Source of the DNA: Thalassobellus sediminis
Lineage (GTDB): Bacteria > Bacteroidota > Bacteroidia > Flavobacteriales > Flavobacteriaceae
Direction of reading: 5' to 3'
Assembly: GCF_044386045.1 (NCBI RefSeq)
Contig: NZ_JBISCD010000040.1
Span: 1,364,001 to 1,428,000 of the forward strand
DNA: 64,000 nucleotides
The translations under genes were made by a program, and so were the position numbers. Positions 34,033 through 43,431 of the stretch are shown here, in pieces. How positions within the stretch are numbered: the stretch's first letter is position 1; every line of letters starts with the position of its first letter. The notes under the pieces are model-generated. The model was not told where the DNA came from. It saw nothing but the letters and a program-made list of their open reading frames with translations, and made no database searches.

Positions 34033-36537
34033 CTATTCCTTAATAATAATTTTATTTACTACACCTTGATTAGTATAGGCTTTTATTAAATAGCTGCCTT
34101 TGCTTAAGTGACTCATATCTATTGTTTCAATATGGTCTTCTATCTTTTTAACAAAAACACCTAATAAACTATAAATCTCAACTTTTTCTATTTTAGATTT
34201 TGAAGAAAGGTGTAACGTATTTGTTACTGGATTTGGATATAGAATTAGTTTTGTTGCTTTCAAATCATCAAGACCTAACGAATTTGTTACACTCATATAA
34301 TAAAGATTCGCAGTAACATCTTTAGTAATTACATAAGAATCAGCTGCTATTGTAAGTGTAAGAAGACCGTTATTAATATTGTGGCTTGTTCCGTTAATTT
34401 TAATTTCCCCAGAAAAACCTTCATTAAAAACCAGTATTAATGTAGATTCACTTGTAGTTGTGAATGAAATATTTGTACTTGATTCAATTTTTAAACATTG
34501 TGTTAAAGTAAGTCCGTTATAGTTTACGGTCCCTTTTGATGTTGATAGGTTGCCTGTAATAGAATAGAAGGTACTAGTTTTTCCAGATTCAGTAAAATTA
34601 TGTATTTGGTCACTAGAATTAATTACACCTACTGTAATGGTTCCAGATTGAGTTACCGGTGTTCCTGCAGTTCCAGATGTAGTAACTGAATATGAAATAG
34701 TCTCTGTTGGTATTCCCGAAATAGTGATTGTTTTATTTGGAATATCTTTTATCGAACTTAGCCCAGATCCAGTCAAGTCCGAAATATTAGCATCTGTTGC
34801 ATCACCACCCCAAGTAAATATAATAGAATCAATTGCATTTCCTTCTTGTACAGTTTGATCGTTATTTGCCGTAGTAATTGTTAAAGTTTGGCTACTTGGT
34901 GGTTCACTTTCTCCTTGTACACAAAGAAGTCCTGTCGTATAGCTCGTAAGCTCCGTTTTAAGTGCTGTATTTACAGCATAAGACGTATCATCGTTTGGTT
35001 GGTCAAAAGTCCAATCAAAATCACCGCCATTCATTCGTCCTGCATATTGCATTACATTGTTCTTTGCCTCTTCAGGATTGTCAGGTGTATAAGTATACAT
35101 GACTGATGAGTCGGTGTCAAAATTATTATATGTATTTGAACCAAAAGCAGAAGTTATACTACTGTTAATCGTTTCATTTCTTGTTGAAGCAACATACGCA
35201 TCAAAATCTACAGTCGAATTAGGAAACTCAGTATCTCCATAAGGCACAAATCGTTTAGCCCCTTCAATATAATTACCAAAAGCTTTTATAGTACCACCAT
35301 TTTCTTTTGAAAAAGTTGGATTGTCATTATAATCATTTGTTCCACTATTTTCATCATATACATCAGAACCTTGCATTGAGGTAAGAATAGGATATCTACA
35401 ATTACGGAAATAGTTATTTTCTACAAAAACAGAAGAGCCTAATGTAGATCCTACACCATATTTAGAATTACCGTCATAATAGTTGTTATAAACATGAGCT
35501 GAGTAGTAGCGTACTCTTGGGTGACGAGAATCAGAGTGGTCATACCAGTTATGGTGGTATGTTATATATAAATCAGGAACGTTGCCTTCGCTAAGCCCAA
35601 GAAGATTAGATTTTCCAGAATCCCAGAAGTGATTATATGAAAACGTAACATAGGTTGATCTTTTACAATCTAAAGCACCGTCTCCTTTAGATTGATCGGA
35701 ATCGCCTCCAGCATTACCATAAAAGAAATCGACATTATGTACCCAAACATGATCGTTGTTTTGTTGCAACCCAATATTATCTCCTTCATCACTGTCGCAA
35801 TTCATGGTGCCAATATTGCGAATTTCAATATTCGATGCATTTTTAATTCTAATTCCCCATCCATCAGCTACGGCATCATCACCTACACCTTCAAGTGTAA
35901 TAGAGCCGTTTATGTTATTGCTGTTCTCTAAGACAATATCACCTTTACTCATATAGGCTAAATCTGTTATCTGACCAATAAGCCTCACAATAAGAGGTCT
36001 GTTGTCATTACCTTTTTTAAAACCTTCTAAAATGGTTTCTAAACCAATGCATGGGTTAGCATTGGCACCCGTAACAGTAAGTTCAATAGTATCTTTAGAA
36101 TCTTCAGTTATATATAATATTACAGCGTTAGATTTTGGTGTACCATCTAAATTGTATGCACCAGGTATTCTACCTTTACTAAAAGCAAAGCCAGTTCTGT
36201 CATGTGCTAAGACTGAAATAGCATCTGTGACGCTAGGAGTTCCTTCAGTGCCTCCAATAACTGGTGCTACAGATATAGTATAAGATCCAGCTTTAAGTCC
36301 TAATATGTCTGCGCGAAAATATCCGTCATAACAACGAATAAGTTGGGTGTCTATTTTTTGATTTGTTATACCTTCTCCTGTATAATATACGTTGTAACTT
36401 TCAGCTCCTGTAAATGGCTGCCATTTTACATAAGCAGTTTCTAACCAGCTTCCGGAGTCATTAATTGTAACAGTTTGAGCTAATGCAAACACTGAAACGA
36501 ATAAGTAAAATGTTGAAAATGTTAATTTTTTTAGCAT
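34033..36537 (-). CDS. secreted pectate lyase (PL1) with type IX sorting domain
   Basis: Extracellular enzyme of 834 residues that cleaves pectate by beta-elimination. It has a signal peptide (ending ALAQ) and an N-terminal fibronectin-like segment (about 22-120). The parallel beta-helix PL1 domain (about 150-450) contains IEIRNIGTMNCDSDEGDNIG, DHVWVHNVDF, GDGALDCKRSTYVTFSYNHF and the SDSRHPRVRY stretch, in which an arginine is expected to be catalytic. After it come Ig-like and carbohydrate-type beta-domains (about 545-750). A type IX C-terminal sorting domain ends the protein (ILYPNPVTNTL, IEKVEIYSLLG, SKGSYLIKAYT). A LacI-like palindrome lies 56 bp upstream. No SusCD pair is nearby. Confidence 0.92.
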   Translation of the reverse strand: MLKKLTFSTFYLFVSVFALAQTVTINDSGSWLETAYVKWQPFTGAESYNVYYTGEGITNQKIDTQLIRCYDGYFRADILGLKAGSYTISVAPVIGGTEGTPSVTDAISVLAHDRTGFAFSKGRIPGAYNLDGTPKSNAVILYITEDSKDTIELTVTGANANPCIGLETILEGFKKGNDNRPLIVRLIGQITDLAYMSKGDIVLENSNNINGSITLEGVGDDAVADGWGIRIKNASNIEIRNIGTMNCDSDEGDNIGLQQNNDHVWVHNVDFFYGNAGGDSDQSKGDGALDCKRSTYVTFSYNHFWDSGKSNLLGLSEGNVPDLYITYHHNWYDHSDSRHPRVRYYSAHVYNNYYDGNSKYGVGSTLGSSVFVENNYFRNCRYPILTSMQGSDVYDENSGTNDYNDNPTFSKENGGTIKAFGNYIEGAKRFVPYGDTEFPNSTVDFDAYVASTRNETINSSITSAFGSNTYNNFDTDSSVMYTYTPDNPEEAKNNVMQYAGRMNGGDFDWTFDQPNDDTSYAVNTALKTELTSYTTGLLCVQGESEPPSSQTLTITTANNDQTVQEGNAIDSIIFTWGGDATDANISDLTGSGLSSIKDIPNKTITISGIPTETISYSVTTSGTAGTPVTQSGTITVGVINSSDQIHNFTESGKTSTFYSITGNLSTSKGTVNYNGLTLTQCLKIESSTNISFTTTSESTLILVFNEGFSGEIKINGTSHNINNGLLTLTIAADSYVITKDVTANLYYMSVTNSLGLDDLKATKLILYPNPVTNTLHLSSKSKIEKVEIYSLLGVFVKKIEDHIETIDMSHLSKGSYLIKAYTNQGVVNKIIIKE

Positions 36538-36592
36538 CTTATTTGAGCAGTATTAATTGGTTTTATATTTCTTTTATAGATACAACATTAAA

Positions 36593-36606
36593 TGTAATCG
36601 ATTACA
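36593..36606. promoter_or_regulatory. LacI-family-type operator upstream of the pectate lyase gene
   Basis: TGTAATCGATTACA is a perfect 14-bp palindrome with the central CG typical of LacI/GalR operators. It sits 56 bp before the pectate lyase ATG in AT-rich DNA. No LacI gene is in the window. Confidence 0.6.
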
Positions 36607-36764
36607 CGAAAGTAAATATTTTATTGTTATTAGAATTAAAAAAAATAGTAAAAAAGATATAATATGGTTTTTTAACGATAAAAGATGTAAATGTTAATTT
36701 AAATAGAAAAAAGTCATTTGTTATATTTAAGATATAGTCTGTTTAAAATAAAATTCATAAAAGG

Positions 36765-36795
36765 TTGAATCATTTTTTTAATTAAAGTATTTTTG
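36765..36795 (+). promoter_or_regulatory. promoter of the SprT-like gene, leaderless layout
   Basis: TTG at 36765-36767, a 20-bp spacer and TATTTTTG at 36788-36795 form a complete Bacteroidota promoter. The ATG at 36801 begins only five bases after the box, so transcription should start at or next to the start codon. Confidence 0.7.
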
Positions 36796-36800
36796 TTTTA

Positions 36801-37409
36801 ATGCAAAGCAAACTCCAAGATTTCATTCCATATAAAGCAATGCCAAAGGTTTTAAAACTTTTGGAACACGATAATTTGGTTGTTAAAATTAAGAACGAAA
36901 GAAAAACGCGTCATGGTGATTATATGCGATTACCTAATAATGAACATCAAATAACTATAAATTCAAATTTAAATGAATATCGGTTTTTAATAACACTTAT
37001 TCATGAAATAGCTCATTTCGAAGCTTATAAGATTTATGGGAGATGTATAAAGCCACACGGAATAGAATGGAAAAGAACATTTCAGCACTTAATGTTACCT
37101 TTTTTAAATCCCGAAATTTTTCCAAACCATTTATTACCTCTTCTCGCTAAACATTTTAAAAATCCAAAGGCATCTAGTGATTCTGATGCACCATTAGCCT
37201 TAGCATTAAAGCAATTTGACGAACCCAATGGTAAAACTTATATTTTTGAAGTACCTTTAGGTCATACTTTTAAATTGTATAACGGTAAAATATTTAAAAG
37301 AGGAGAAAAAAGAACAAAACGTTTTGAATGTGCTGAAGTAAAATCAGGCAAAATATATCTTTTTAATCCAAACGCAGAAGTTGAATTAATCAATAATATT
37401 AATGAATAA
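36801..37409 (+). CDS. SprT-like zinc metalloprotein
   Basis: A 202-residue protein with the SprT-like fold. The zinc site HEIAH is at residues 68-72 (the second histidine is H72, with catalytic E69). The third ligand is probably the histidine in CIKPHGIEWKRTFQHL. The C-terminal third is a small lysine-rich beta-domain; the usual zinc-ribbon cysteines of SprT are mostly absent. Eukaryotic relatives (Spartan) digest DNA-protein crosslinks, while the bacterial role is poorly known. No signal peptide is seen, so it is cytoplasmic. It overlaps the guanylyltransferase gene by 8 bp, and the start is fixed by a promoter ending five bases upstream. Confidence 0.85.
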   Translation: MQSKLQDFIPYKAMPKVLKLLEHDNLVVKIKNERKTRHGDYMRLPNNEHQITINSNLNEYRFLITLIHEIAHFEAYKIYGRCIKPHGIEWKRTFQHLMLPFLNPEIFPNHLLPLLAKHFKNPKASSDSDAPLALALKQFDEPNGKTYIFEVPLGHTFKLYNGKIFKRGEKRTKRFECAEVKSGKIYLFNPNAEVELINNINE

Positions 37410-38481
37410 AAATTATTATGCCATACTAATGGCTGGTGGAGTTGGCTCAAGATTTTGGCCAGTTAGCACGCAAGATTTTCCTAAGCAATTTCACGATATG
37501 TTAGGAACAGGAGACACGTTAATTCAAAAAACGTTTAAAAGACTTACACATTTAATTCCAAAGGAAAATATTTTTATATTAACCAATGAACGTTATAATG
37601 ATTTAGTTCTAGAACAATTACCAGAAGTAAAACAGAGGCAAGTAGTTTTAGAACCCGCTATGCGAAATACAGCACCATGTATATTATATGCATCGTTAAA
37701 GATTCAAAAAGAAAATCCAGATGCTGTAATGATAGTGGCGCCTAGTGATCATTGGATTGAGGATGAAGTTACGTTTTCAAAAAATGTACAACAAGCTTTT
37801 GATTTTTGTTCGGATAACAATGCGTTAATGACACTTGGTATTCAACCAACATTTCCCAATACAGGTTATGGATATATTGAGTTTGATAAAAGTTCGTCTG
37901 AATCAATAAAATCGGTAAATCAGTTTAGAGAAAAACCAGATTATGATACTGCAAAATCATTTATAGAGCAGGGTAATTTTTTATGGAATGCAGGTATTTT
38001 TATGTGGAGTGTTAAAACTGTAGTTGACGTTTTTAAAAAGAATCAACCAGATTTATATGCATTGTTTGAATCTGGTATTAGTTCATATAACACTAGTTTG
38101 GAATCAGATTTTATAAAAGAAAATTATCCTAAGGCAGAAAATATTTCGGTAGATTATGCTATAATGGAAACTTCAAAAAATGTCTATGTAATTGCTGCAG
38201 AATTTGATTGGAACGACCTTGGTACTTGGGGTAGTTTATATGATAAACTAGATAAAGATGAAAGTGGAAATGCTGTTGTTAATTCAAGAACATTAACAGA
38301 GGATGCTTCTGGTAATATGATACGCACTAAAGGCGATAAAATTGTAGTTGTTGATGGTTTAAATGATTATATTATTGTTGATAAAGATGAGGTTTTATTA
38401 ATCTATCCAAAAACAAAAGAGCAAGATATTAAAAAAGTGCTTCAAAAAGTAAAAGATAAATTTGGAGAGCAATATGGTTAG
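37402..38481 (+). CDS. manC: mannose-1-phosphate guanylyltransferase
   Basis: GDP-mannose pyrophosphorylase of 359 residues that makes GDP-mannose from mannose-1-phosphate and GTP for surface polysaccharides. The nucleotide-binding motif is ILMAGGVGSRFWPVS. It also has VLEPAMRNTAPCILYA, VAPSDHWIED, TGYGYIEF, FREKPDYDTA and LWNAGIFMW, all typical of the NTP-transferase fold. It lacks the C-terminal cupin isomerase domain of bifunctional enzymes, so it is the single-function form. The start codon lies within the end of the SprT-like gene. Nearby polysaccharide genes are absent. Confidence 0.9.
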   Translation: MNKNYYAILMAGGVGSRFWPVSTQDFPKQFHDMLGTGDTLIQKTFKRLTHLIPKENIFILTNERYNDLVLEQLPEVKQRQVVLEPAMRNTAPCILYASLKIQKENPDAVMIVAPSDHWIEDEVTFSKNVQQAFDFCSDNNALMTLGIQPTFPNTGYGYIEFDKSSSESIKSVNQFREKPDYDTAKSFIEQGNFLWNAGIFMWSVKTVVDVFKKNQPDLYALFESGISSYNTSLESDFIKENYPKAENISVDYAIMETSKNVYVIAAEFDWNDLGTWGSLYDKLDKDESGNAVVNSRTLTEDASGNMIRTKGDKIVVVDGLNDYIIVDKDEVLLIYPKTKEQDIKKVLQKVKDKFGEQYG

Positions 38482-38566
38482 GTCATAAATATGTGTCATT
38501 AAAATGTTTTTAGGAAGATTTACCTAAATTAATTTATATTAGTGTTTTAGAGGCAATAATTACATT

Positions 38567-40033
38567 ATGGAAGAAAGTAAGTTTAGTTTTTCAGAAGAAG
38601 AAAAAAAAGAAGCTTCTGTCGAACAATCAAAAGAAGCAGTAAAACAAGATGCGAAAGGACTTTTTCAAAGTTTAAAGCAGTTTTTAAGTGAACTTCTAGA
38701 TTTTAGAGATGATACCGATAGAGATGCAACCATAGCAGCTATAAAAGCAGATATTTCGTTTAAAGGAGCAACAACTTGGATTTTAATATGTTCTATTTTT
38801 GTGGCTTCTGTTGGCTTAAATGCAGATTCTACTGCTGTAGTAATTGGAGCCATGTTAATTTCTCCATTAATGGGGCCAATCTTAGGGATTGGAATGTCCC
38901 TTGCTATTAATGATATAGATACTTTAAGAAAATCGTTAATAAACTTAGCTACAATGATTGTATTAAGTTTGTTAACAGCGTATATGTTTTTTGAATTTTT
39001 CCCTCTTGGAAATCAGGAAACTTCTGAATTGTTGGGTAGAGTGAAACCTGATATTCGAGATGTGTTAATAGCCTTTTTTGGTGGTTTGGCTTTAATTATA
39101 GCGCGTACTAAAAAAGGTACTATTGCTTCTGTGATTTTTGGTGTGGCTATTGCTACAGCTTTAATGCCACCTCTATGTACTGCTGGTTATGGTTTAGCAA
39201 ATGGCAATTGGTCTTATTTTTTAGGAGCAATGAATTTGTTTACTATTAATACCATATTTATTGCATTAGCAACATTTATTGTGTTAAAGGTACTTAGATT
39301 TCCAATGCTTAAGTATGCTAATTCTGCTAAGAGAAGGCGAATAGCAAGATTTGCAGGTTTGGTAGCTTTTTTAGTGATGATTTATCCAACAATTACCTTT
39401 TTGAGGGTTTTAAAATATAGTGGTTTTGAAAATGATTATAACAATTTTATAACAGATGAAATAAAATCTAATAATGAACTTTGGCTTCAAAGAGGTACTC
39501 TAAATACAGAAGATAAAAAAATCACGCTTTATTTTAATGGTGAAATTGCTGAAGCTACTGAAACTGATTTACGTAATGAATTGAAGGGTTATGATAAGAT
39601 AAGCGATTTTAGTTTAGATATAAGTGGAAATAAGAATAGAAGCTTTGATAAAATTTCTAATGCTTATGATAGAGCTATCTTAGAACTTGATAAAAAAGAT
39701 AATATAATTTCTGGTTTACAAAAAGAAATAAGCGAATTACAAGAAAATATTTCGGGACTTAACCAACAATTAGAAGCTCAAAATGCTACAGGAGGAATAG
39801 CATTTTCTACTTTGGCTAAAGATGCCAAAATAAGATTTAATGATTTAGAATATTTTGGTTATGCTAAAATGTTAGAATCAAATGATTTTATAAAAGTAGA
39901 TACATTAACCATTGCTAATGTAAAATGGAAAAATTCACTCAATGATAGTATTGTTAAAGTTAAAGAAGTTGAATTAATATCGTGGTTAAAAGAAGAACTT
40001 AAAACTGAGAAAATAAGAGTGAAGAGAAATTAA
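38567..40033 (+). CDS. DUF389 membrane protein with C-terminal coiled coil
   Basis: A 488-residue inner-membrane protein of the DUF389/TIGR00341 family. After an acidic N-terminus, the hydrophobic core (about residues 66-285) holds six or more membrane segments, with the family motifs NADSTAVVIGAMLISPLMGPI and GVAIATALMPPLCTAGYGLA (each shown in part). The C-terminal third is soluble and includes a heptad-like stretch around residues 365-410 (IISGLQKEISELQENISGL), a probable coiled coil. The family function is unknown. The stop lies one base from the convergent MlaF-type gene, and no terminator separates them. Confidence 0.85.
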   Translation: MEESKFSFSEEEKKEASVEQSKEAVKQDAKGLFQSLKQFLSELLDFRDDTDRDATIAAIKADISFKGATTWILICSIFVASVGLNADSTAVVIGAMLISPLMGPILGIGMSLAINDIDTLRKSLINLATMIVLSLLTAYMFFEFFPLGNQETSELLGRVKPDIRDVLIAFFGGLALIIARTKKGTIASVIFGVAIATALMPPLCTAGYGLANGNWSYFLGAMNLFTINTIFIALATFIVLKVLRFPMLKYANSAKRRRIARFAGLVAFLVMIYPTITFLRVLKYSGFENDYNNFITDEIKSNNELWLQRGTLNTEDKKITLYFNGEIAEATETDLRNELKGYDKISDFSLDISGNKNRSFDKISNAYDRAILELDKKDNIISGLQKEISELQENISGLNQQLEAQNATGGIAFSTLAKDAKIRFNDLEYFGYAKMLESNDFIKVDTLTIANVKWKNSLNDSIVKVKEVELISWLKEELKTEKIRVKRN

Positions 40034-40034
40034 T

Positions 40035-40802
40035 TTAATACTTCTCTTCAATATACATTTTACGAACTTTTTTCATGAGTTCAGAAGAGTAAACAAAATC
40101 GGTAACCACTTCATTGTCGGTTTTAAAAATGGTTTTGTTTGAGCCTTCCCAAGCTTTTAATCCATCTTTTAAGAATACGATTTTTTCTCCAATTTCCATT
40201 ACAGAATTCATGTCGTGAGAGTTGATGACTGTTATAATTTGATATTCGTCTGTAATTTCTTGGATTAAATTATCAATTACAATAGCTGTTTTTGGGTCTA
40301 AACCAGAATTAGGTTCGTCACAAAATAGGTATTTCGGATTATTTACAATAGCTCTAGCTATGGCAACACGTTTTTGCATACCACCAGAAGCTTCACTAGG
40401 CATTTTATTGTGCGCGTTTTCAAGATTTACACGATTTAAAACAAAGTCTACACGATCTTGCATTTCGCTTTTACTCATTTTAGTAAACATCTTTAAAGGA
40501 AACATCACATTTTCAGCAATCGTCATAGAATCAAATAAAGCACTTCCTTGAAATACCATACCTATTTCTGCACGAAGATTACGTTTGTCATCTTCAGATA
40601 GATTAGAAAAAATTTTTCCATCATATGCTATAGATCCTTCTTCGTATTCAAATAAACCAAGTAAGCATTTTAGAAAAACAGTTTTTCCAGAGCCACTTTG
40701 ACCAATAATTAAATTGGTTTTTCCTTTTTCAAATGTGGTGCTTATACCTTTTAAAATATGAGCATCACCAAACGATTTATTTAAATTTTTAACCTCTATC
40801 AT
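40035..40802 (-). CDS. ABC transporter ATP-binding protein, MlaF type
   Basis: Cytoplasmic ATPase of 255 residues for a phospholipid-type importer. The start at 40802 follows the family pattern MIEVKNLNKSFG; a longer frame adds 20 residues that do not fit. It shows Walker A GQSGSGKT, the Q-loop, the signature ASGGMQKRVAIARA and Walker B YLFCDEPNSGLDP. It shares one base with the permease stop (TAATG), so the two are translationally coupled. Substrate-binding MlaD is not in this window. By family it would support outer-membrane lipid asymmetry. Its end abuts the DUF389 gene. Confidence 0.9.
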   Translation of the reverse strand: MIEVKNLNKSFGDAHILKGISTTFEKGKTNLIIGQSGSGKTVFLKCLLGLFEYEEGSIAYDGKIFSNLSEDDKRNLRAEIGMVFQGSALFDSMTIAENVMFPLKMFTKMSKSEMQDRVDFVLNRVNLENAHNKMPSEASGGMQKRVAIARAIVNNPKYLFCDEPNSGLDPKTAIVIDNLIQEITDEYQIITVINSHDMNSVMEIGEKIVFLKDGLKAWEGSNKTIFKTDNEVVTDFVYSSELMKKVRKMYIEEKY

Positions 40803-41539
40803 TATCCTAGCATCATATCGGTTAATAAATAATTTAATAAAATAATAACTACAGCAGTCCAAACAAAAGCTGTTGTACTTGCTTTACCAACTTCTAACGC
40901 TCCACCTTTCATATAATATCCATGGAATGAAGGTATGGTTGCTAATATAAAAGCAAAAACAAATGTTTTAATAAATGCATAAATTACATGGAAGCCATCA
41001 AAATCTGTTTGAATACCAATAATATAATCTGCTAGTGTCGAATATTCACCAAAAACACAAGCGGCCATACCACCCAAAATTCCTAAAAACATGCCAATAG
41101 CAATGGCAAATGGATATAGCATTAATGCTATGGTTTTTGGAAAAACTAAATAGTTAAGCGAATTAATTCCCATAACCTCTAGAGCGTCAATTTGTTCTGT
41201 AACTCGCATAGTTCCTATGCTAGAAGTAATAAACGAGCCTACCTTTCCAGCCATAATAATGGAAGTAAATGTTGGCGCAAACTCTAAAATCACCGATTGC
41301 CTAGTAGCAAAACCTACTAAGTATTTTGGAATTAAAGGGCTTTCTATATTTAAAGCGGTTTGAATCGTTATTACACCTCCAACAAAAAATGAAATGAATG
41401 CAATAATTCCAAGCGATCCAATAATTAAGTCATCAATATCTTTTAAGATTAATTGTTTCATAACACTCCACTTAGTAGGTTTACGAAACATTTCGACAAT
41501 CATTAAAAAATAAGCTCCTATATTATTTAGGTAATTCAT
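40802..41539 (-). CDS. ABC transporter permease, MlaE type
   Basis: Inner-membrane permease of 245 residues in the MlaE/TIGR00056 family. It has five or six hydrophobic segments with the family patterns FFVGGVITIQTALNIESPLI, EFAPTFTSIIMAGKVGSFITSSIGTMRVTEQIDALEVMGIN (shown here only as a location, residues about 85-125) and GGALEVGKASTTAFV near the end. It couples to the ATPase gene by a one-base overlap. In gammaproteobacteria this permease moves phospholipids, and the same is inferred here. It is the first gene of the pair and faces away from the endonuclease gene. Confidence 0.9.
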   Translation of the reverse strand: MNYLNNIGAYFLMIVEMFRKPTKWSVMKQLILKDIDDLIIGSLGIIAFISFFVGGVITIQTALNIESPLIPKYLVGFATRQSVILEFAPTFTSIIMAGKVGSFITSSIGTMRVTEQIDALEVMGINSLNYLVFPKTIALMLYPFAIAIGMFLGILGGMAACVFGEYSTLADYIIGIQTDFDGFHVIYAFIKTFVFAFILATIPSFHGYYMKGGALEVGKASTTAFVWTAVVIILLNYLLTDMMLG

Positions 41540-41628
41540 ATTAAAATTTGAAATGCTAAAGTAAAAAAAAGTTGATGTTATTTAACTTTAATTTTAAATT
41601 ATGATGTTTTTAAATCTGTATTTTTGAC

Positions 41629-41636
41629 AATCATAA
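41629..41636 (+). promoter_or_regulatory. candidate -7 element for the endonuclease gene
   Basis: TATTTTTG matches the -7 box. Transcription would begin near 41642, so the first ATG on the message (41647) opens a 12-codon frame ending in TAA rather than the endonuclease frame. No -33 TTG at the usual distance was seen. Confidence 0.4.
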
Positions 41637-41693
41637 GAAAAATGTTATGTCAAAAAAAACAGGAACTCTTTTATTGATCTTATAATTATTATC

Positions 41694-42500
41694 TTGAATA
41701 AAAAATCGATTTACTCACTTATAGCATTGTTAATTCTTTTAGGGATATTTGGTTATGAACATTTTTTAAATGAAGAATTAAAAGACGAGATTGTTTTAGA
41801 TGGAAAACAAGTAAAAGAGAGTACCAACGAATACTTTTTACCCACAAGTACAACAGGACAAATTATACATCATGAAGGTTATTCTTTATCCTACAGTGAA
41901 CGGCATGAGCAGGCAGAATGGGTGGCTTACGAATTGAAAAAATCACATTTGTCAAAAACTAACTTTGAGCGTCCTTATTTTGAGATTGATAAAGCAGTAA
42001 AAACAGGAGCAGCACATTGGAAAAATTATAAAAAATCTGGTTACGATCGCGGACATTTATGTCCTGCCGGCGATAGAAGTTATAGTCGATTTGCGCATGA
42101 TGAAACCTTTTTAACGAGTAATATTAGTCCGCAAGAACATCAGTTTAATGCTGGTATTTGGAATACTTTAGAACAAAAAACGCGATACTGGGCAAGTAAA
42201 TATGATGGTGTTTTTGTAATTACTGGAGGTGTTTTAAAAAATAACTTAAAAACTATTGGAGATGAACATGTTTCGGTGCCTAATCAGTTTTATAAAGTTT
42301 TGATTGATAATAATTCTGGGAAAACTAAAATGATAGCCTTTTTAATGCCTCATGAAGATTCTAAGAGGCCTTTATATGAGTTTGTTGTACCAGTAGATAC
42401 TATTGAAAAACTAACAGGAATTGATTTCTTTTCTGAATTAGATGATGATATTGAGAATAAATTAGAAGCTTCTAGTAGTTATAAGGGGTGGAGTTTTTAA
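41694..42500 (+). CDS. membrane-anchored DNA/RNA non-specific endonuclease
   Basis: A 268-residue nuclease of the NUC1/EndA family. A signal anchor (about residues 5-23) is followed by the nuclease domain. The catalytic motif is YDRGHLCPAGDRSY (DRGH), and the metal-binding asparagine is in SNISPQEHQFNAGIWN. The active site would face the periplasm or outside. The best start is a TTG at 41694. An in-frame ATG is absent; an upstream ATG at 41647 is in another frame and would need a -1 shift at an eight-A tract to join. A nutritional role in eDNA use is plausible. Confidence 0.85.
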   Translation: MNKKSIYSLIALLILLGIFGYEHFLNEELKDEIVLDGKQVKESTNEYFLPTSTTGQIIHHEGYSLSYSERHEQAEWVAYELKKSHLSKTNFERPYFEIDKAVKTGAAHWKNYKKSGYDRGHLCPAGDRSYSRFAHDETFLTSNISPQEHQFNAGIWNTLEQKTRYWASKYDGVFVITGGVLKNNLKTIGDEHVSVPNQFYKVLIDNNSGKTKMIAFLMPHEDSKRPLYEFVVPVDTIEKLTGIDFFSELDDDIENKLEASSSYKGWSF

Positions 42501-42558
42501 TAGTTTTGTTAGTCTTGCTTAACGTAGTCGAAGTCTATTTCTGTTAAAACTTTGTTGA

Positions 42559-43407
42559 TTATTTCAATTTACTCAACATGCCTTTCCATCGTAAGTTTCT
42601 AATAAATTTACCTTCCTCTTCAGAAACTAAAAAAGTTATTTTTTCTTTTTTTGCCTTAAAGTAACCAGCTATATAATCTTTAAATAAGGAAAAACTTCCT
42701 TTTTTATAAGCTAGTTTTAAAGCAGAAATTAATGTGATAAAAAAACCATATCGCATTTTGTACATGGCTTCACCCTGCAAGTGTTTAGAAGCTTTGTTAT
42801 ATGAAATTCCAGTAGGTTTTAAGTGCTTAACATGTAACGATTCATCAGTTAGTACGCTCCAACCATAAAATTTAGCCAGTAGCTCATCAACCGTGTCCCA
42901 ACCCATAGATGGTTTTAATTTTCCAATCTTAATAAAACATTCTTTTTTATAAGCTTTTAATGCGCCTCGAATATGATCTTTATTGGTTAAATTTTCTAAA
43001 ACCCAATTATCGTTTTTTTCAATGTAACAAAACCCAGAAGCCATACCTAGTTTATCATTTTTTTTGAAATGATTAGAAAGTACTTCTAAATAATTATTAG
43101 GAAAAATTAAATCGGCATCAAACTTACAAATTACATCATAGTTGTTGTCTAAAGTTTCATAGCCTTTGTAAAACGCATTAATTATTTTTGAACCAGGTAG
43201 ATGTTGGTTTGATGATTTTGAGTTAATTAAAGAAATCCAAGTATGTTTTAACGCATAAGCTTCAACTATATCTTCGGTTTTGTCAGTTGAATTATCATTA
43301 ACAATAACTAGACGTTTTGGTAAATGTGTTTGATTTGCTAATGAATTTATTGTTAAGCCTATGGAGCTTTCTTCGTTATGAGCAGGAATAATAATGTAGA
43401 AATTCAA
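42559..43407 (-). CDS. glycosyltransferase family 2
   Basis: GT-A glycosyltransferase of 282 residues. The N-terminus reads IIIPAHNEESSIGLTINSL, then VNDNSTDKTEDIVEA, with CKFDADLIFP as the DxD metal motif. The C-terminal part has no clear transmembrane helix, so it is probably membrane-associated. It is the last gene of a three-gene minus-strand unit with a methyltransferase (24 bp upstream) and a ketoacyl-ACP synthase III homologue. The set suggests a glycosylated or modified acyl product. The acceptor is not known. Confidence 0.85.
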   Translation of the reverse strand: MNFYIIIPAHNEESSIGLTINSLANQTHLPKRLVIVNDNSTDKTEDIVEAYALKHTWISLINSKSSNQHLPGSKIINAFYKGYETLDNNYDVICKFDADLIFPNNYLEVLSNHFKKNDKLGMASGFCYIEKNDNWVLENLTNKDHIRGALKAYKKECFIKIGKLKPSMGWDTVDELLAKFYGWSVLTDESLHVKHLKPTGISYNKASKHLQGEAMYKMRYGFFITLISALKLAYKKGSFSLFKDYIAGYFKAKKEKITFLVSEEEGKFIRNLRWKGMLSKLK

Positions 43408-43431
43408 GATTGAAATTTTAGTTGTTCAAAG

